Source: Tahibacter harae (GTDB taxonomy: Bacteria; Pseudomonadota; Gammaproteobacteria; Xanthomonadales; Rhodanobacteraceae). Taken from it: a DNA stretch of 64,000 bases. Position numbers and translations under genes: made by a program. Below are positions 29,464-40,597 of the stretch, piece after piece (the stretch's first letter is position 1; every line of letters starts with the position of its first letter). The notes beneath the pieces are model-generated. The model was not told the origin of the DNA. It made no database searches and saw only the letters and a list, made by a program, of their open reading frames with translations. The stretch lies in contig NZ_JANFQO010000018.1 of the NCBI RefSeq assembly GCF_024437735.1, forward strand, positions 1 to 64,000, given 5' to 3'.

Positions 29464-30759
29464 CTAGCCGCCACCCGCGCCGCGGATGATCGCCTGGTCT
29501 TCGTCCTTCTGCTTTTCTATGCCGTCGATGACCTGGTCCATGCCGTGGCGCGCGACCGGGTTGCCGTGGCCGTCCAGCGGGAATTTGTTGCCGACCGCAT
29601 CGGGCATCGCCGCGCTGAGTCCCAGCTTGGCCAGGCCGCCGGCGAGGAAGCCTACGGCCGCGCCGAACGGCCCGCCGAATGCGCCTATCGCCGCGCCGGC
29701 CGCGGCCGTGCCCAGCGTGCCCTTCCAGCCCTGCTGCTGCAGACCGGTCAGCACTTCGTTGGCGACCTGGTAGGCGTTGATGTTCTCGCTGGCCGGAATG
29801 TGATTGGTGCCGCCGTAGCGCGTGACCGTGTTCGGGTTGAGGCCGGCGGAGTTGAAGGTCCAGCCCGGCGCACCGCTGGCACGCGAGGCCGCCGAAGCCA
29901 TGCCGCCGCCCAGCGAATGGCCGACGATATCGGCCGAAGCCCCCGAGGCGCCGACCTTGTTGCCGATACTGACGGCCTGGTTGTAGTAGGGCGAGTTCAT
30001 GTTCAGGCCCTGGGCGAAATTGTTCTTCCAGTCCGTCATGCTGGAAGGATTGGTGCCCTGGAACACCACCGAAGGCTTCATGCTGTTGCCGAAGACGGCC
30101 GGATCCGGCTCGTAGACGCCGGCGCGGAAGCTGGGCGTGCCTTCGATCTTCAGATCACTGGGCTTGAGACCATACTTGGCCAGCGCCTCGGGATCGTTGC
30201 TGATGTTCTTCCAGCCTTCCGGCGGCCCCTTGTCGGGGTTATAGATGTCCTGGGCCAGCTTGGCCTTTTCCACGCCGACATTGTTGCGCTCCAGGCGTTC
30301 GGCCGCTGCGCGCACTTTCGGATCGGAACTCTGCTTGCCCTGCTCGATCAGGCGCCGGCGTTCTTCCCAGCGCTCCTTCTTGGTGAGGTTCCCGCCCGGC
30401 GGCTTGTTGAAATTGCCGTTCATGTGGAACAGCTCGCCGTTGCGCACCACATATTTGTGGCCTATGCGCGTATCCGGCGAATGCATGATCGGCCAGCAGT
30501 CCTTACCGACAGTGCGGCTGACCACGCCCTTGTTGACGCCGGCTTGGTCGCCCAGGGTCAGCGGCGATTTGCTCGCGTCGAACACGAAGGCCGGCTTCTT
30601 GTTGATGCGCACCGACTTGATCACGTTCTTGGAATTGCCCAGGTCGGACGTGACCGGATAGGGCACCGGCGAGGGCACGCCGGGGGTGAAGCAGAAATCC
30701 GGCGCCAGGAATACGATGCGCCATTTTGCATCTTTTCTTGCGGCGAGCTTGCTAGCCAT
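29464..30759 (-). CDS. PAAR-like (DUF4150) lipase effector of type VI secretion
   Basis: A 431-residue protein. The N-terminal about 125 residues match DUF4150, a PAAR-like tip domain (FCFTPGVPSPVPYPVTSD, SPLTLGDQAGVNKGVVSRT). The C-terminal half is a class-3-type lipase with the nucleophile elbow GHSLGGG and a preceding VVFQGTN oxyanion-loop motif, followed by a glycine/alanine-rich hydrophobic stretch (GTAAAGAAIGAFGG). It would be mounted on VgrG and attack phospholipids of a target cell. It overlaps the DUF2169 gene by eight bases upstream and abuts the ankyrin gene downstream. Confidence 0.88.
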   Translation of the reverse strand: MASKLAARKDAKWRIVFLAPDFCFTPGVPSPVPYPVTSDLGNSKNVIKSVRINKKPAFVFDASKSPLTLGDQAGVNKGVVSRTVGKDCWPIMHSPDTRIGHKYVVRNGELFHMNGNFNKPPGGNLTKKERWEERRRLIEQGKQSSDPKVRAAAERLERNNVGVEKAKLAQDIYNPDKGPPEGWKNISNDPEALAKYGLKPSDLKIEGTPSFRAGVYEPDPAVFGNSMKPSVVFQGTNPSSMTDWKNNFAQGLNMNSPYYNQAVSIGNKVGASGASADIVGHSLGGGMASAASRASGAPGWTFNSAGLNPNTVTRYGGTNHIPASENINAYQVANEVLTGLQQQGWKGTLGTAAAGAAIGAFGGPFGAAVGFLAGGLAKLGLSAAMPDAVGNKFPLDGHGNPVARHGMDQVIDGIEKQKDEDQAIIRGAGGG

Positions 30760-31915
30760 GGCGGGCCTGTCCGGCAGGTTGCGTCATCAGGCTGGGCGGC
30801 AGCGGCACGAATTCGCGCACGGCCGGGTCGGGGTTCATGCGCGCGGCCAGGGCGCGCTGGTGGTCGCGGTCGTGCGCGGCGATGTAGCGCAGCTGCACTT
30901 CGGTGATCTCCAGCTCCTCGGCCAGGGCCAGGCGGTAGGTGCAGTACACCTTGCGCTCGTCCATCTCGACGCGGATGGTGTCCAGGATCAGGTCGCGGGT
31001 CAGGCCTATGCCGCTCTGCAGGCCGACCAGGGCGAAGATCGTCTCCACCGGCACTTCAAAGTACACGCCCTGCCCCGGCACGTCGCGCGCGGCGACCAGG
31101 TTCTGTGCGGCGATGGGTACGCTGCTCAGCGGCCTGGGATGCGGAAACTGCAGCGCGGGCGGCGCGCCGTTCCAGTATTCCATGCGGAAATCGCGCGGCA
31201 GCAGCGGGTGGCGCTGCTCCTGCCAGGCCGCATCGGCGGTGCCGCCGAATTCCAGCCGGCCGCGCCAGCCGCGGCCGATGAAGCCGAAGCCGGCTGCGGG
31301 CACGAGATCGCTGATGCCGCGCAGGCGGTGTTCCGGCGCCTCGATCTGCGGCGCCGGCAGCTGCTCGCCCTTGAACTGGCGCAGGTATTCCGGCGGATAC
31401 CAGCCCATGCCCACGGTATTGGTCGGCGCGGCGACATGATCGCCGTCGATCTCGTACAGGCCGCCGCTGGCGTATTCGTAGCGCAGGTCCAGCCGGGCGA
31501 TGGGCGCGGGCTCGCTCAGGCTCCAGCCCAGCACGCTGCGCTTCCACCAGCGCGGGCCGCAGACCAGCAGGCTGCTGGCACGGTCGTAGACGCGCACGGC
31601 CACGCCGAAGGCCGGCGTGGGCTGGTCGCCGGGCGCGTGGGCGCTGCCGTTGAAGACCACGTCCAGCCTGGGCTTGTAGGTGGACAGGTCGCTCTCGACT
31701 TTCACCCCGGTGCGCACCGGATCGGCGTAATGCTCGTCGCCGAAGCACAGCGGCTTCTGCTCGGCGCTGAACTGCAGGGTGGCGACGCCGTCTTCGGGAC
31801 GGATCAGCAGGTCGTAGCTGACGTGCGCGGCCAGGATGCTGTAGCCGGCGTCGTCCTGGTCGAGCGCATCGAACAGCAAGGCCGGAAAGGCGCTGTGATT
31901 GATCAGTTCGGCCAT
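30752..31915 (-). CDS. DUF2169 adaptor protein for type VI effector loading
   Basis: A 387-residue cytoplasmic protein of the DUF2169 family. Visible features are the opening INHSAFPALLFDALDQ, the internal GWYPPEYLRQFKGEQLPAPQ and LRGISDLVPAAGFGFIGRGW. Members are known or proposed chaperones that help load PAAR-bearing effectors onto VgrG. That fits its place between vgrG (4 bases upstream) and the PAAR-like lipase (8-base overlap downstream). Confidence 0.85.
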   Translation of the reverse strand: MAELINHSAFPALLFDALDQDDAGYSILAAHVSYDLLIRPEDGVATLQFSAEQKPLCFGDEHYADPVRTGVKVESDLSTYKPRLDVVFNGSAHAPGDQPTPAFGVAVRVYDRASSLLVCGPRWWKRSVLGWSLSEPAPIARLDLRYEYASGGLYEIDGDHVAAPTNTVGMGWYPPEYLRQFKGEQLPAPQIEAPEHRLRGISDLVPAAGFGFIGRGWRGRLEFGGTADAAWQEQRHPLLPRDFRMEYWNGAPPALQFPHPRPLSSVPIAAQNLVAARDVPGQGVYFEVPVETIFALVGLQSGIGLTRDLILDTIRVEMDERKVYCTYRLALAEELEITEVQLRYIAAHDRDHQRALAARMNPDPAVREFVPLPPSLMTQPAGQARHG

Positions 31916-31919
31916 GGCT

Positions 31920-34127
31920 TCAGTTCAGATCGATCAGCTTGCCGTTCACATCCACATGTTTTTCGCCGATGACCTTGATCTTGTTGCCGCTGATCGTGAT
32001 GGTCCCGTTCTTTTCCAGCACGATCATGGAATCGCCGCAGATCAGCGAGAGCTTGTCGCCGGCTTCGTAGGTAGCCGAGTTGCCGGCGCTGACGCTGATG
32101 GTCTTGCCCGCGGTGATGGCCAGCTTCACGCCGACATTGTGCATGTGCATCAGGCCGACGTTGCTCATCCAGCCGGCGCCGACGTTGAGCGCATACGCGC
32201 CGCCGATATTCGTCATCTGCGCCAGGCCGACGTTGAGTATCGAGCCCATGCCTATGGTCTCGGACTTGTTCTTGCCGATGTTGACCGTGCGGTTCTTGCC
32301 GATGCTGACCTTCTCGTTCTGGCCCACGTCCTCGGTGCGGTTCTGGCCGATCGTGATGGTCTCGTTCTTGTCGACGGTCTCGGTGCGGTTCTTGTGGATG
32401 GTGATGGTTTCGTGGCCATCCACCGTCTCGGTGCGATCCTTGTGGATGGTGATGGTCTCGAAGCCGTCCACGGTCTCGGTGCGGTCGTTGTGCACCGTGA
32501 TGGTTTCGTTGTGATCGACGGTTTCCGTGCGGTCGTGCTTCACATGCACGGTTTCATCGTGGTCGATGGTCTTGGTGCGGTCATGACCGACCCAGTGGGT
32601 CTCGTCGTTCTCGACTTCGATGTCCTGGTTCTTCTCAGCGTGCAGCCAGACCTGTTCCTCGCCCTTCTTGTCCTCGAAGCGCAGCGCATTGGCGTTCTGC
32701 CAGGTCGCGCCCATGGAGCTGCGGGTGAGGAAGCCCGACTGCGTCGCGTTGGCCGGCAGGCCCCACGGATGCGGGTTGTTCGTGTTGTAGACGCGGCCGA
32801 CGATGATGGGCTGGTCCGGGTCGCCGTTCAGGTGATCGACCAGCACTTCCTGGCCGATGCGCGGGATATGCACGCCGCCGAAGCCGGTGCCGGCCCAGGG
32901 ATGCGATACGCGGATCCAGCAGGACGAATTCTCATCCTTCTTGCCGTAGCGGTCCCAGTGGAACTGCACCTTCACCTGGCCGTGTTCGTTGGTGTAGATC
33001 TCCTGGCCGGCGGGGCCGGTGACCACCGCGGATTCCGGGCCCATGGTGTGCGGCTTGGGCGTACGGCGCTCCGGCCGGTACGGCTGGTCGGTCGGATGCA
33101 CTTCCGCCGCAATCGTCAGGCGGTGCTCGCCGCTGTCCTCGGTCGCCTCGTAGTCGTTGTCGCTGAAATCGTATTCGGCACCGACGACCAGGTATTCCTT
33201 GTTGTAGTCGCCGACGGCGTGCTTCTCCAGCGTGAACAGCCGCCCCGGCGCGACGCCGCGCGCGCGGCCCTGGGAGAAGCTGCGCAGATGGCTGGATTGC
33301 AGTTCCTCCAGACGCACGCGGGCGTACGGATCGCCTTCGCCCAGCGTGGGATAGCTGCCGGGATAGTCGAAGATGTCGTAGCTCGCGTGCGGATGGCCGG
33401 CGGGCTGTGCGCGCTGGGTGGTCAGGTCCGCACTCGGCATCACGAAGTTGTAGTCGCGCGCGGCGTACTTGCCGCTCTGCACATTGCCGCCGGCGGCCCA
33501 GCCGTTGAAATGATCCTTGTCGGGGACCGACACATCCTGCGGATAGAACGGGATCGTGGCATAGCCCGGATACGGCGTGGCCAGGCCGATGTCGTCCGTC
33601 ATCACCAGCGTGTGCTCGCCGGCCGAATGCTCGAACCAGTACCAGATGCCTTCGTGTTCCAGCAGGCGCTGCACGAAATTCGCATCGGTCTCGCGGTACT
33701 GCACGCAGTAGTTCCACTTGCGGTAGCTGCGCGACAGCAGCCACTTGGTCTGGAACGGGTACATCGCCAGCACCTGCTTGACGATGTCGGGTGTCGTCAT
33801 CTGCTGGAAGATGCGGTAGTCGCTGCGCCGTGTCGCATACCACAGCCACGGCTTGAGCTGCGCCACGTACAGATGCCGCCGCCCGGCTCTGCCGGCCGAG
33901 CGGAAATGCACGCACTGGCCGTTGAGATAGCGCCGCGCGCCGCCTTCCAGCTCGAAATCCACCGTGATCGGCTGGCCCAGCAGCGCGGGCGCCGCCAGGC
34001 CCTTTTCCTCGCTCGTCAGCGTGAGCTGGAAATCGAACAGCTGCGACAGCGATTCCCGTCCCTGCAGGCTGTCGAAGCGCAATACTTCGGGGCCCAGGGG
34101 CGTGGTGACGTTCAGGGTACGGTTCAT
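31920..34127 (-). CDS. vgrG: Type VI secretion spike protein VgrG (TssI)
   Basis: A 735-residue spike protein. The gp27-like base comes first (LRFDSLQGRESLSQLFDFQL; YRETDANFVQRLLEHEGIWYWFEH), then the gp5-like OB fold (GQVKVQFHWDRYGKKDENSSCWIRVSHPWAG) and a long triple-beta-helix needle. The needle has 16-residue repeats (DRTETVDHNETITVHN and variants, about residues 505-615) before a C-terminal PAAR-binding end. It leads the leftward cluster and lies four bases ahead of the DUF2169 gene. No other structural T6SS genes are present, so this is an orphan vgrG island served by an apparatus encoded elsewhere. Confidence 0.95.
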   Translation of the reverse strand: MNRTLNVTTPLGPEVLRFDSLQGRESLSQLFDFQLTLTSEEKGLAAPALLGQPITVDFELEGGARRYLNGQCVHFRSAGRAGRRHLYVAQLKPWLWYATRRSDYRIFQQMTTPDIVKQVLAMYPFQTKWLLSRSYRKWNYCVQYRETDANFVQRLLEHEGIWYWFEHSAGEHTLVMTDDIGLATPYPGYATIPFYPQDVSVPDKDHFNGWAAGGNVQSGKYAARDYNFVMPSADLTTQRAQPAGHPHASYDIFDYPGSYPTLGEGDPYARVRLEELQSSHLRSFSQGRARGVAPGRLFTLEKHAVGDYNKEYLVVGAEYDFSDNDYEATEDSGEHRLTIAAEVHPTDQPYRPERRTPKPHTMGPESAVVTGPAGQEIYTNEHGQVKVQFHWDRYGKKDENSSCWIRVSHPWAGTGFGGVHIPRIGQEVLVDHLNGDPDQPIIVGRVYNTNNPHPWGLPANATQSGFLTRSSMGATWQNANALRFEDKKGEEQVWLHAEKNQDIEVENDETHWVGHDRTKTIDHDETVHVKHDRTETVDHNETITVHNDRTETVDGFETITIHKDRTETVDGHETITIHKNRTETVDKNETITIGQNRTEDVGQNEKVSIGKNRTVNIGKNKSETIGMGSILNVGLAQMTNIGGAYALNVGAGWMSNVGLMHMHNVGVKLAITAGKTISVSAGNSATYEAGDKLSLICGDSMIVLEKNGTITISGNKIKVIGEKHVDVNGKLIDLN
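32284..32619. repeat. 48-bp tandem repeats inside vgrG
   Basis: TCGGTGCGG-like blocks recur exactly every 48 bases (32332, 32380, 32428, 32476, 32524, 32572), with more diverged copies at both ends. Each unit encodes 16 residues of the VgrG beta-helix needle. Unit number sets needle length and may vary by slippage or recombination. Confidence 0.85.
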
Positions 34128-34364
34128 CGTTCAGTCCTTGCGCGAGTCCGAGCGGTGACACGCCGCCGGCCATGCAGGCCGACAGCCTTGCCGACTGCTG
34201 AGGTCGGCGGCATTCCCAACTGCCAGGTTTGGCGCGCGAAACAATCGCGCGTCAACAACGGACCAAGGGGTGCGAGCGCCCTGGTCCTGCTGCGCTACCG
34301 CGCCACGCGGTGGCTTGAACCCAGGCTGTACCTTAGCGTTTGCGACGGCCAAGTAAACAGCAAC

Positions 34365-34381
34365 TGCGTCACATTGACGCA
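34365..34381. promoter_or_regulatory. Palindrome in the vgrG upstream region
   Basis: TGCGTCA-CAT-TGACGCA has perfect 7-bp arms and lies about 240 bases ahead of vgrG, in a stretch (34310-34470) clearly less GC-rich than the genes. The whole 34128-34619 gap has no supported gene and presumably contains the promoter of the cargo cluster. No regulator can be named. Confidence 0.35.
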
Positions 34382-34506
34382 AGGCAACAATACTTGTCCA
34401 GCGGACAGCGCGGAAATCCTTACAGATTTGCACTCTGCAATTCCTTGCCTGCCCGGCGGCACGGTTAAGGAAATGTCGAGACCGCTTTGCGCGGCCGGCC
34501 ACGCGC

Positions 34507-34535
34507 AAAAAAAAACGGGCCGCAGAGCGGCCCGT
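34507..34535 (-). terminator. Rho-independent terminator of the endonuclease I gene
   Basis: A perfect 9-bp stem (34515-34523 with 34527-34535) is followed on the minus strand by nine T residues. It lies 85 bases beyond the stop of the leftward nuclease gene. Confidence 0.88.
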
Positions 34536-34619
34536 CCGGTAACACAGCGGTCATGGCGCGGACGGAACGTGCCGCCCCGCTGCCCGGCCCGGGCCGGCAG
34601 CGGGGCGTTCCGCGGCGGC

Positions 34620-36677
<2,058 letters not shown>

Positions 36678-37149
36678 CGGAAGATCCCCTGAGACTGAAG
36701 ACGGACCCGCGCATCCGGCGCAAGCCCGACAAGCAACGACCGGAACGCTTCCGGTCAAACGGTGTGGTTCGGGATGAACCTGCTGTGCGCAGCCGCCGCG
36801 GCTGCGCCTCCGGCACTGCGTGTCCACAGCGGCGCCGGCGTTCCCGGGCGGCCATGGCCCGGGCATCAGCGGAATATAACCAGCTTGCATGACGACTGCA
36901 TGGCGCAGCGCGGAAAAGTTGGCGGGCTGGCGCAAGCTGAACAGCCCCGGCAGGCACGGCGAGGGGGCAGCGGCCGGTGGCCCGCCCAAGTCTCCGCACA
37001 ACCGGGGCGCGGGCGGGGTTGCAGCCTCCCGGCAGCGCCCCGCGGCGCAAGTGGCTCCGCGGTCCAAATGAACAGTGGTCCTGTGTGCGGCCGCGGCGCG
37101 CGCGTAGCATGGCGGCGCGGGACGGGGGGCCGTTTACCTGCGACAAGCC
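36678..37149. other. Divergent intergenic region, nuclease / EamA exporter
   Basis: About 470 GC-rich bases with no convincing gene or RNA. It must contain the promoters of the leftward nuclease and the rightward transporter. I see no distinct operator. Confidence 0.4.
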
Positions 37150-38049
37150 ATGAGCGAGCAACCTAGCGTGACCGCCGCGCTGCGTTTTTCACCGCGCCTG
37201 CTGGTGCCCCTGGCGCTGATCGCGCTGTATCTCGTATGGGGTTCGACCTACCTCGCCATTCGCATAGGACTGGAAAGCTATCCGCCGTTCTCGATGGCGG
37301 CGCTGCGCTTCCTCGCCGCCGGCGCGGGGCTGTACGCCTTCCTGCGCTGGCGCGGGGCTGCAAATCCCACATTGCTACAATGGCGCAATTGCGCCATTAC
37401 CGGCACCCTGCTGCTGGGCTTCGGCAACGGCCTGGTGTGCTGGGCGCAGCAAAGCGTTTCCTCGGGCCTGGCCGCGGTCGCGGTGTCGAGCATGCCGCTG
37501 TTCGCGGCGGTGTTCGGCACCTTCTTCGGGCAATGGCCGCGGCGGCTGGAACTGATCGGGCTGCTGGTGGGCTTCGTCGGCGTGATCCTGCTCAACCTCG
37601 GCGGCGACCTGGCCGGTTCGCGCCTGGGCGCGCTGGCACTGCTCGCGGCCGCGGCGAGCTGGGCCTTCGGCTCGCTCTGGTCCAAGCGCCAGGATATGCC
37701 CGAGCCCATGATGAACACCGCCGCGCAGATGCTCACCGGCGGCGTCGCCCTGACCGTGCTGGCCCTGCTCAACGGCCAGGGCTTGCCGGCCGAACCCAGC
37801 CTGCGCGCCACCCTGGCCCTGGTCTATCTCGGCGTGTTCGGCTCCATCGTCGGTTTCAGCGCCTACCTGTACCTGCTGCGCACGGTGCGGCCGGCACTGG
37901 CGACCAGCTATGCCTACGTCAACCCGCCGGTGGCCGTGCTGTTCGGCGCCGCGCTCGCCGGCGAGCGCGTGCATGCGCTGGACGTGATCGGCATGGCGGT
38001 GATCCTGGCCGGCGTGGCGGTGATTACCCTGGCGCGGGACAAATCCTGA
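37150..38049 (+). CDS. EamA/DMT-family inner-membrane exporter (YedA-like)
   Basis: A 299-residue membrane protein with about ten hydrophobic helices in two EamA repeats. The first starts with ALIALYLVWGSTYLAIRIGL, the hallmark of the family; the second contains YAYVNPPVAVLFGAALAGE. Family members export amino acids, drugs or metabolites, and the substrate cannot be predicted. The ATG lies close to a region lacking a strong ribosome binding site, but the family start fits. Monocistronic. Confidence 0.9.
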   Translation: MSEQPSVTAALRFSPRLLVPLALIALYLVWGSTYLAIRIGLESYPPFSMAALRFLAAGAGLYAFLRWRGAANPTLLQWRNCAITGTLLLGFGNGLVCWAQQSVSSGLAAVAVSSMPLFAAVFGTFFGQWPRRLELIGLLVGFVGVILLNLGGDLAGSRLGALALLAAAASWAFGSLWSKRQDMPEPMMNTAAQMLTGGVALTVLALLNGQGLPAEPSLRATLALVYLGVFGSIVGFSAYLYLLRTVRPALATSYAYVNPPVAVLFGAALAGERVHALDVIGMAVILAGVAVITLARDKS

Positions 38050-38089
38050 GCCGGCCGAAAAGCGCCGTTGATTTTCAACGCAGCCGCGC

Positions 38090-38605
38090 CTAGCGCCGGA
38101 TCAGGGTAGTGTGCAGCTCCAGTACCGCATTGAGGTTGTGGTTCTTGGCGAAGGCCTGTTCCTGCGGCGGGCGCTGGGCGACATCGGGCATCAGGCGGCC
38201 GGCGTATTCGATATCGAAGTCGCAGTGGATGCCGTAGTGCTGCACGCCCATGCCCTCGCGCTGCGCGGCATTGAAATACAGGTAGGACTGCTCGGCGATC
38301 GGTGGCCATTTGTGCGTGGGATCCTGGATCGCGCCCACCCAGGTCCAGTACGGCGTGATGATCAGCGCGCGCGCGCCGGGCTTCATCACGCGGTACAGCT
38401 CGTTCATGAAGACGATGCGCTCGGCGCCGTCGAGGTGTTCCAGGAAATGCGAGCAGTTGACCTCGTCCACGCTGGCGTCCTCGAACGGCCAGGGAATCAC
38501 GTTGAGGTCGTGTACCACATCGGCGCCGCAGTCGGGCGAGGAATCCACGCCGAGAAAGCCCTCGCGCTTGTGCCGGCCGCAGCCCAGATCCAGTTTCAGC
38601 GTCAT
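38090..38605 (-). CDS. SAM-dependent methyltransferase (class I)
   Basis: A 171-residue protein with the SAM-binding motif LDLGCGRHKREGFLGVD at its very start, then VVHDLNVIPWPFEDASVDEV and HFLEHLDGAERIVFMNELYRVMKPGA, the usual methyltransferase_11-like order. The substrate is unknown. The start at 38605 puts the SAM motif at residue 6 with GAGG upstream; an in-frame ATG at 38626 would add seven residues. It converges on the EamA gene. Confidence 0.82.
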   Translation of the reverse strand: MTLKLDLGCGRHKREGFLGVDSSPDCGADVVHDLNVIPWPFEDASVDEVNCSHFLEHLDGAERIVFMNELYRVMKPGARALIITPYWTWVGAIQDPTHKWPPIAEQSYLYFNAAQREGMGVQHYGIHCDFDIEYAGRLMPDVAQRPPQEQAFAKNHNLNAVLELHTTLIRR

Positions 38606-38797
38606 CGTTCGTCTTGCCTCGTTCATGCCAGCGCGCGACTTTAGTGCAAATCGGCCGGGCGCGCCGCGGCAGTGGTGCGCAACGGCGCACCGCGGCATGG
38701 GCGGGATCGCGTCGGCGTCGATCGAAACGTCCGTGCGGGCCTGGCCTTGTGCGGTGTCCGGTCCGGCGTGGCGACCAAAGACCGCCGCTGCGGAAGC

Positions 38798-39231
38798 TCA
38801 GGCCGCCGGCAGCAGGCGCTCGCCCTGCTTCGCCGCGTGCCGCCACAGCGCCGGCCAGTGCTCGCGCAGGTCGGTCATGGCATTCAGCTCGCCGGCCAGC
38901 AGGCGGGCGCATCCGGCCTCGTCGGTCTCCGGCGCCCAGTCCGCCAGCGGCGCCTGTCGGCGGGCAGCGCCCTGGCCTGTACCTGCACCATCGCGCGCGC
39001 ATCGGCTTCCCAGCGCAGCGGCGCGGCGGCACTCGCCTGCGAATACGCTTCGGGCACGACGGAGAGATCCAGGTGCATCACGGCGATATCGCCCGCAGGC
39101 CCGTCGCCCAGCCCGGCGGCGGCGCTGACCTCGTGCCCGGCCTCGATCCAGTGCCGCGCCACGGTGCCGAGCAGGAATTTGCGACGGCGGAAATCGTCGC
39201 AGGTATGCGTGATCAGGACGATGCGGGACAT
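38798..39231 (-). pseudogene. Frameshifted gene of unknown function
   Basis: The leftward frame from 39231 reads MSRIVLITHTCDDFRRRKF and, further on, DIAVMHLDLSVVPEAY. It degenerates after about residue 87 into arginine-rich shadow sequence. Natural-looking protein then continues in the next frame (PLADWAPETDEAGCARLLAG, ending KQGERLLPAA) to a stop at 38798. The switch lies near 38955-38965. The first part resembles a family of uncharacterised proteins in which MHVDLSVVP is followed by a longer conserved region, so part of the gene may also be missing. Confidence 0.55.
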
Positions 39232-39324
39232 GCCTCCCGCTCGGCGGCAGCGCGCGTGCGGGCAACCGCGCGAACAGCCATGGCACACAGGAAGCGGGCT
39301 CGTCGTAACGCCGGCCTGCCGCGC

Positions 39325-39368
39325 AAAAAGAAAACGCCCGCCGCGGCGTAACAGCCGGCGGCGGGCGT
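39325..39368 (-). terminator. Rho-independent terminator of the ABC exporter operon
   Basis: ACGCCCGCCGC (39334-39344) pairs with GCGGCGGGCGT (39358-39368). On the minus strand the stem is followed by TTTTCTTTTT. It lies 15 bases after the stop of the last permease gene. Confidence 0.85.
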
Positions 39369-39382
39369 CGCAGGGCGCCGGC

Positions 39383-40585
39383 TCAGAGTTCGCGCAGCGC
39401 CGTGGTGATCGGCATGCGCGCGGCGCGGGCCGCCGGCAGCAGGCCGCCGAACAGGCCTATCACCAGCGAGATAATCACGCCGTAGAGCACCAGGGCCGGC
39501 GTCACCTTGAAGGCGAACACAACCTGGGTGAAGTTCGCGCCCAGCGTGGACAAGGACACATTGTTGAACAGCACATAGGCGATGGCCGCGCCGATCAGGC
39601 CGCCGACCAGCGACAGCAGCAGGGCTTCGGCCATCACCGACACCAGCACCGGCAGCGAGCCGAAGCCGATCGCACGCAGCGTGGCGATCTCGCGGGCGCG
39701 GGCGGCGACGGCGGCGTACATGGTGTTGAGCGCGGCGAAGATCGCGCCCAGGCCCATGACGATGACGAGGAACACGCCCAGGGTCTGGATCATCGCGCGG
39801 AATTGCTTGGTCTGCGCGCCGAGGTATTCACGCTGCGTGGTCACGTCGCTGGCCAGGCGCGGATCGGCGGCCAGTGCGGCCTTGATCTTGTCCAGCGCAT
39901 CGGGCCCGTCGAGCTGGGCCAGCACCGAGCTGAAGCCGTTGCGGCCGAAGGAGGTCTGCGCCGTGCCCACGTCCACCCACAGTTCGCTCTCGTAGGCGTC
40001 GCCAGACTCGAAGATCCCGACCACGGTCCATTCCGAACCGCGCATGCGCACCACATTGCCTATGGCCGCGCCTTCGAACGAATTGACCACGCCGCGGCCG
40101 ACCAGGATCTCGCGCAGGCCGGCCTGGAACTTGCGTCCCTCGACGATGCGCAGGTGCGGCCGCAGGGCGAACGAGGCTTCTTCCACGCCGCGCAGGGACA
40201 CGTTCACGCCAGTCTGGCGCTTGCCCTTGGCCGCGGGCGGCTCGCCTTTCTTGGGCAGTTCGGAAATGATGACCAGTTCCGCCGCTGCTTCGGGCTTGCC
40301 GTCGGCGCCGCGGCGTATGCCTGGCACCTGGGTGGTCAGGGTGACGGCGTCGCGGCTCAGCGCCGAGTTGAGTTCCGAATTGCTGGAACCGCCGCGCAGG
40401 ATCAGGGCGAGGTCGTCGCGACCGCGGTCGGCCAGCGTGCTGGCAAAGCCCTGGGCCATGGCAAACAGCGCGGTGAACACGGCCACCACGCCGGCCAGGC
40501 CGACCACGATGACCAGGGAAGGGCCCCAGCGTTCGGGGATGCTCTTGATGTTGATGCCGGTGATGGCGATGAGTTGGCTCAGCAT
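39383..40585 (-). CDS. ABC transporter permease, MacB/FtsX type (second)
   Basis: A 400-residue permease with an N-terminal membrane helix (SLVIVVGLAGVVAVFTALFAM), a large periplasmic domain and three C-terminal helices (FLVIVMGLGAIFAALNTMYA; LLLSLVGGLIGAAIAYVLF; LVLYGVIISLVIGLFGGLLP). This is the layout of FtsX-like permeases. It is the last gene of a four-gene operon, 12 bases after the other permease. Together they probably form a heterodimeric exporter for lipids, peptides or drugs. Confidence 0.9.
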   Translation of the reverse strand: MLSQLIAITGINIKSIPERWGPSLVIVVGLAGVVAVFTALFAMAQGFASTLADRGRDDLALILRGGSSNSELNSALSRDAVTLTTQVPGIRRGADGKPEAAAELVIISELPKKGEPPAAKGKRQTGVNVSLRGVEEASFALRPHLRIVEGRKFQAGLREILVGRGVVNSFEGAAIGNVVRMRGSEWTVVGIFESGDAYESELWVDVGTAQTSFGRNGFSSVLAQLDGPDALDKIKAALAADPRLASDVTTQREYLGAQTKQFRAMIQTLGVFLVIVMGLGAIFAALNTMYAAVAARAREIATLRAIGFGSLPVLVSVMAEALLLSLVGGLIGAAIAYVLFNNVSLSTLGANFTQVVFAFKVTPALVLYGVIISLVIGLFGGLLPAARAARMPITTALREL

Positions 40586-40597
40586 GAGTGCGCTCCG

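Noticed and set aside
24441-29489. Long plus-strand frames antisense to rhs and the ankyrin gene (for example 25878-29489)
   Set aside because: Valine/alanine/glycine-rich shadow of the YD-repeat coding strand; no independent ribosome binding site or domain.
22376-34127. Complete type VI secretion locus
   Set aside because: Only spike, adaptor, effector and immunity-type genes are visible; no TssB/C, TssJLM, TssK, ClpV or Hcp gene is in the window.
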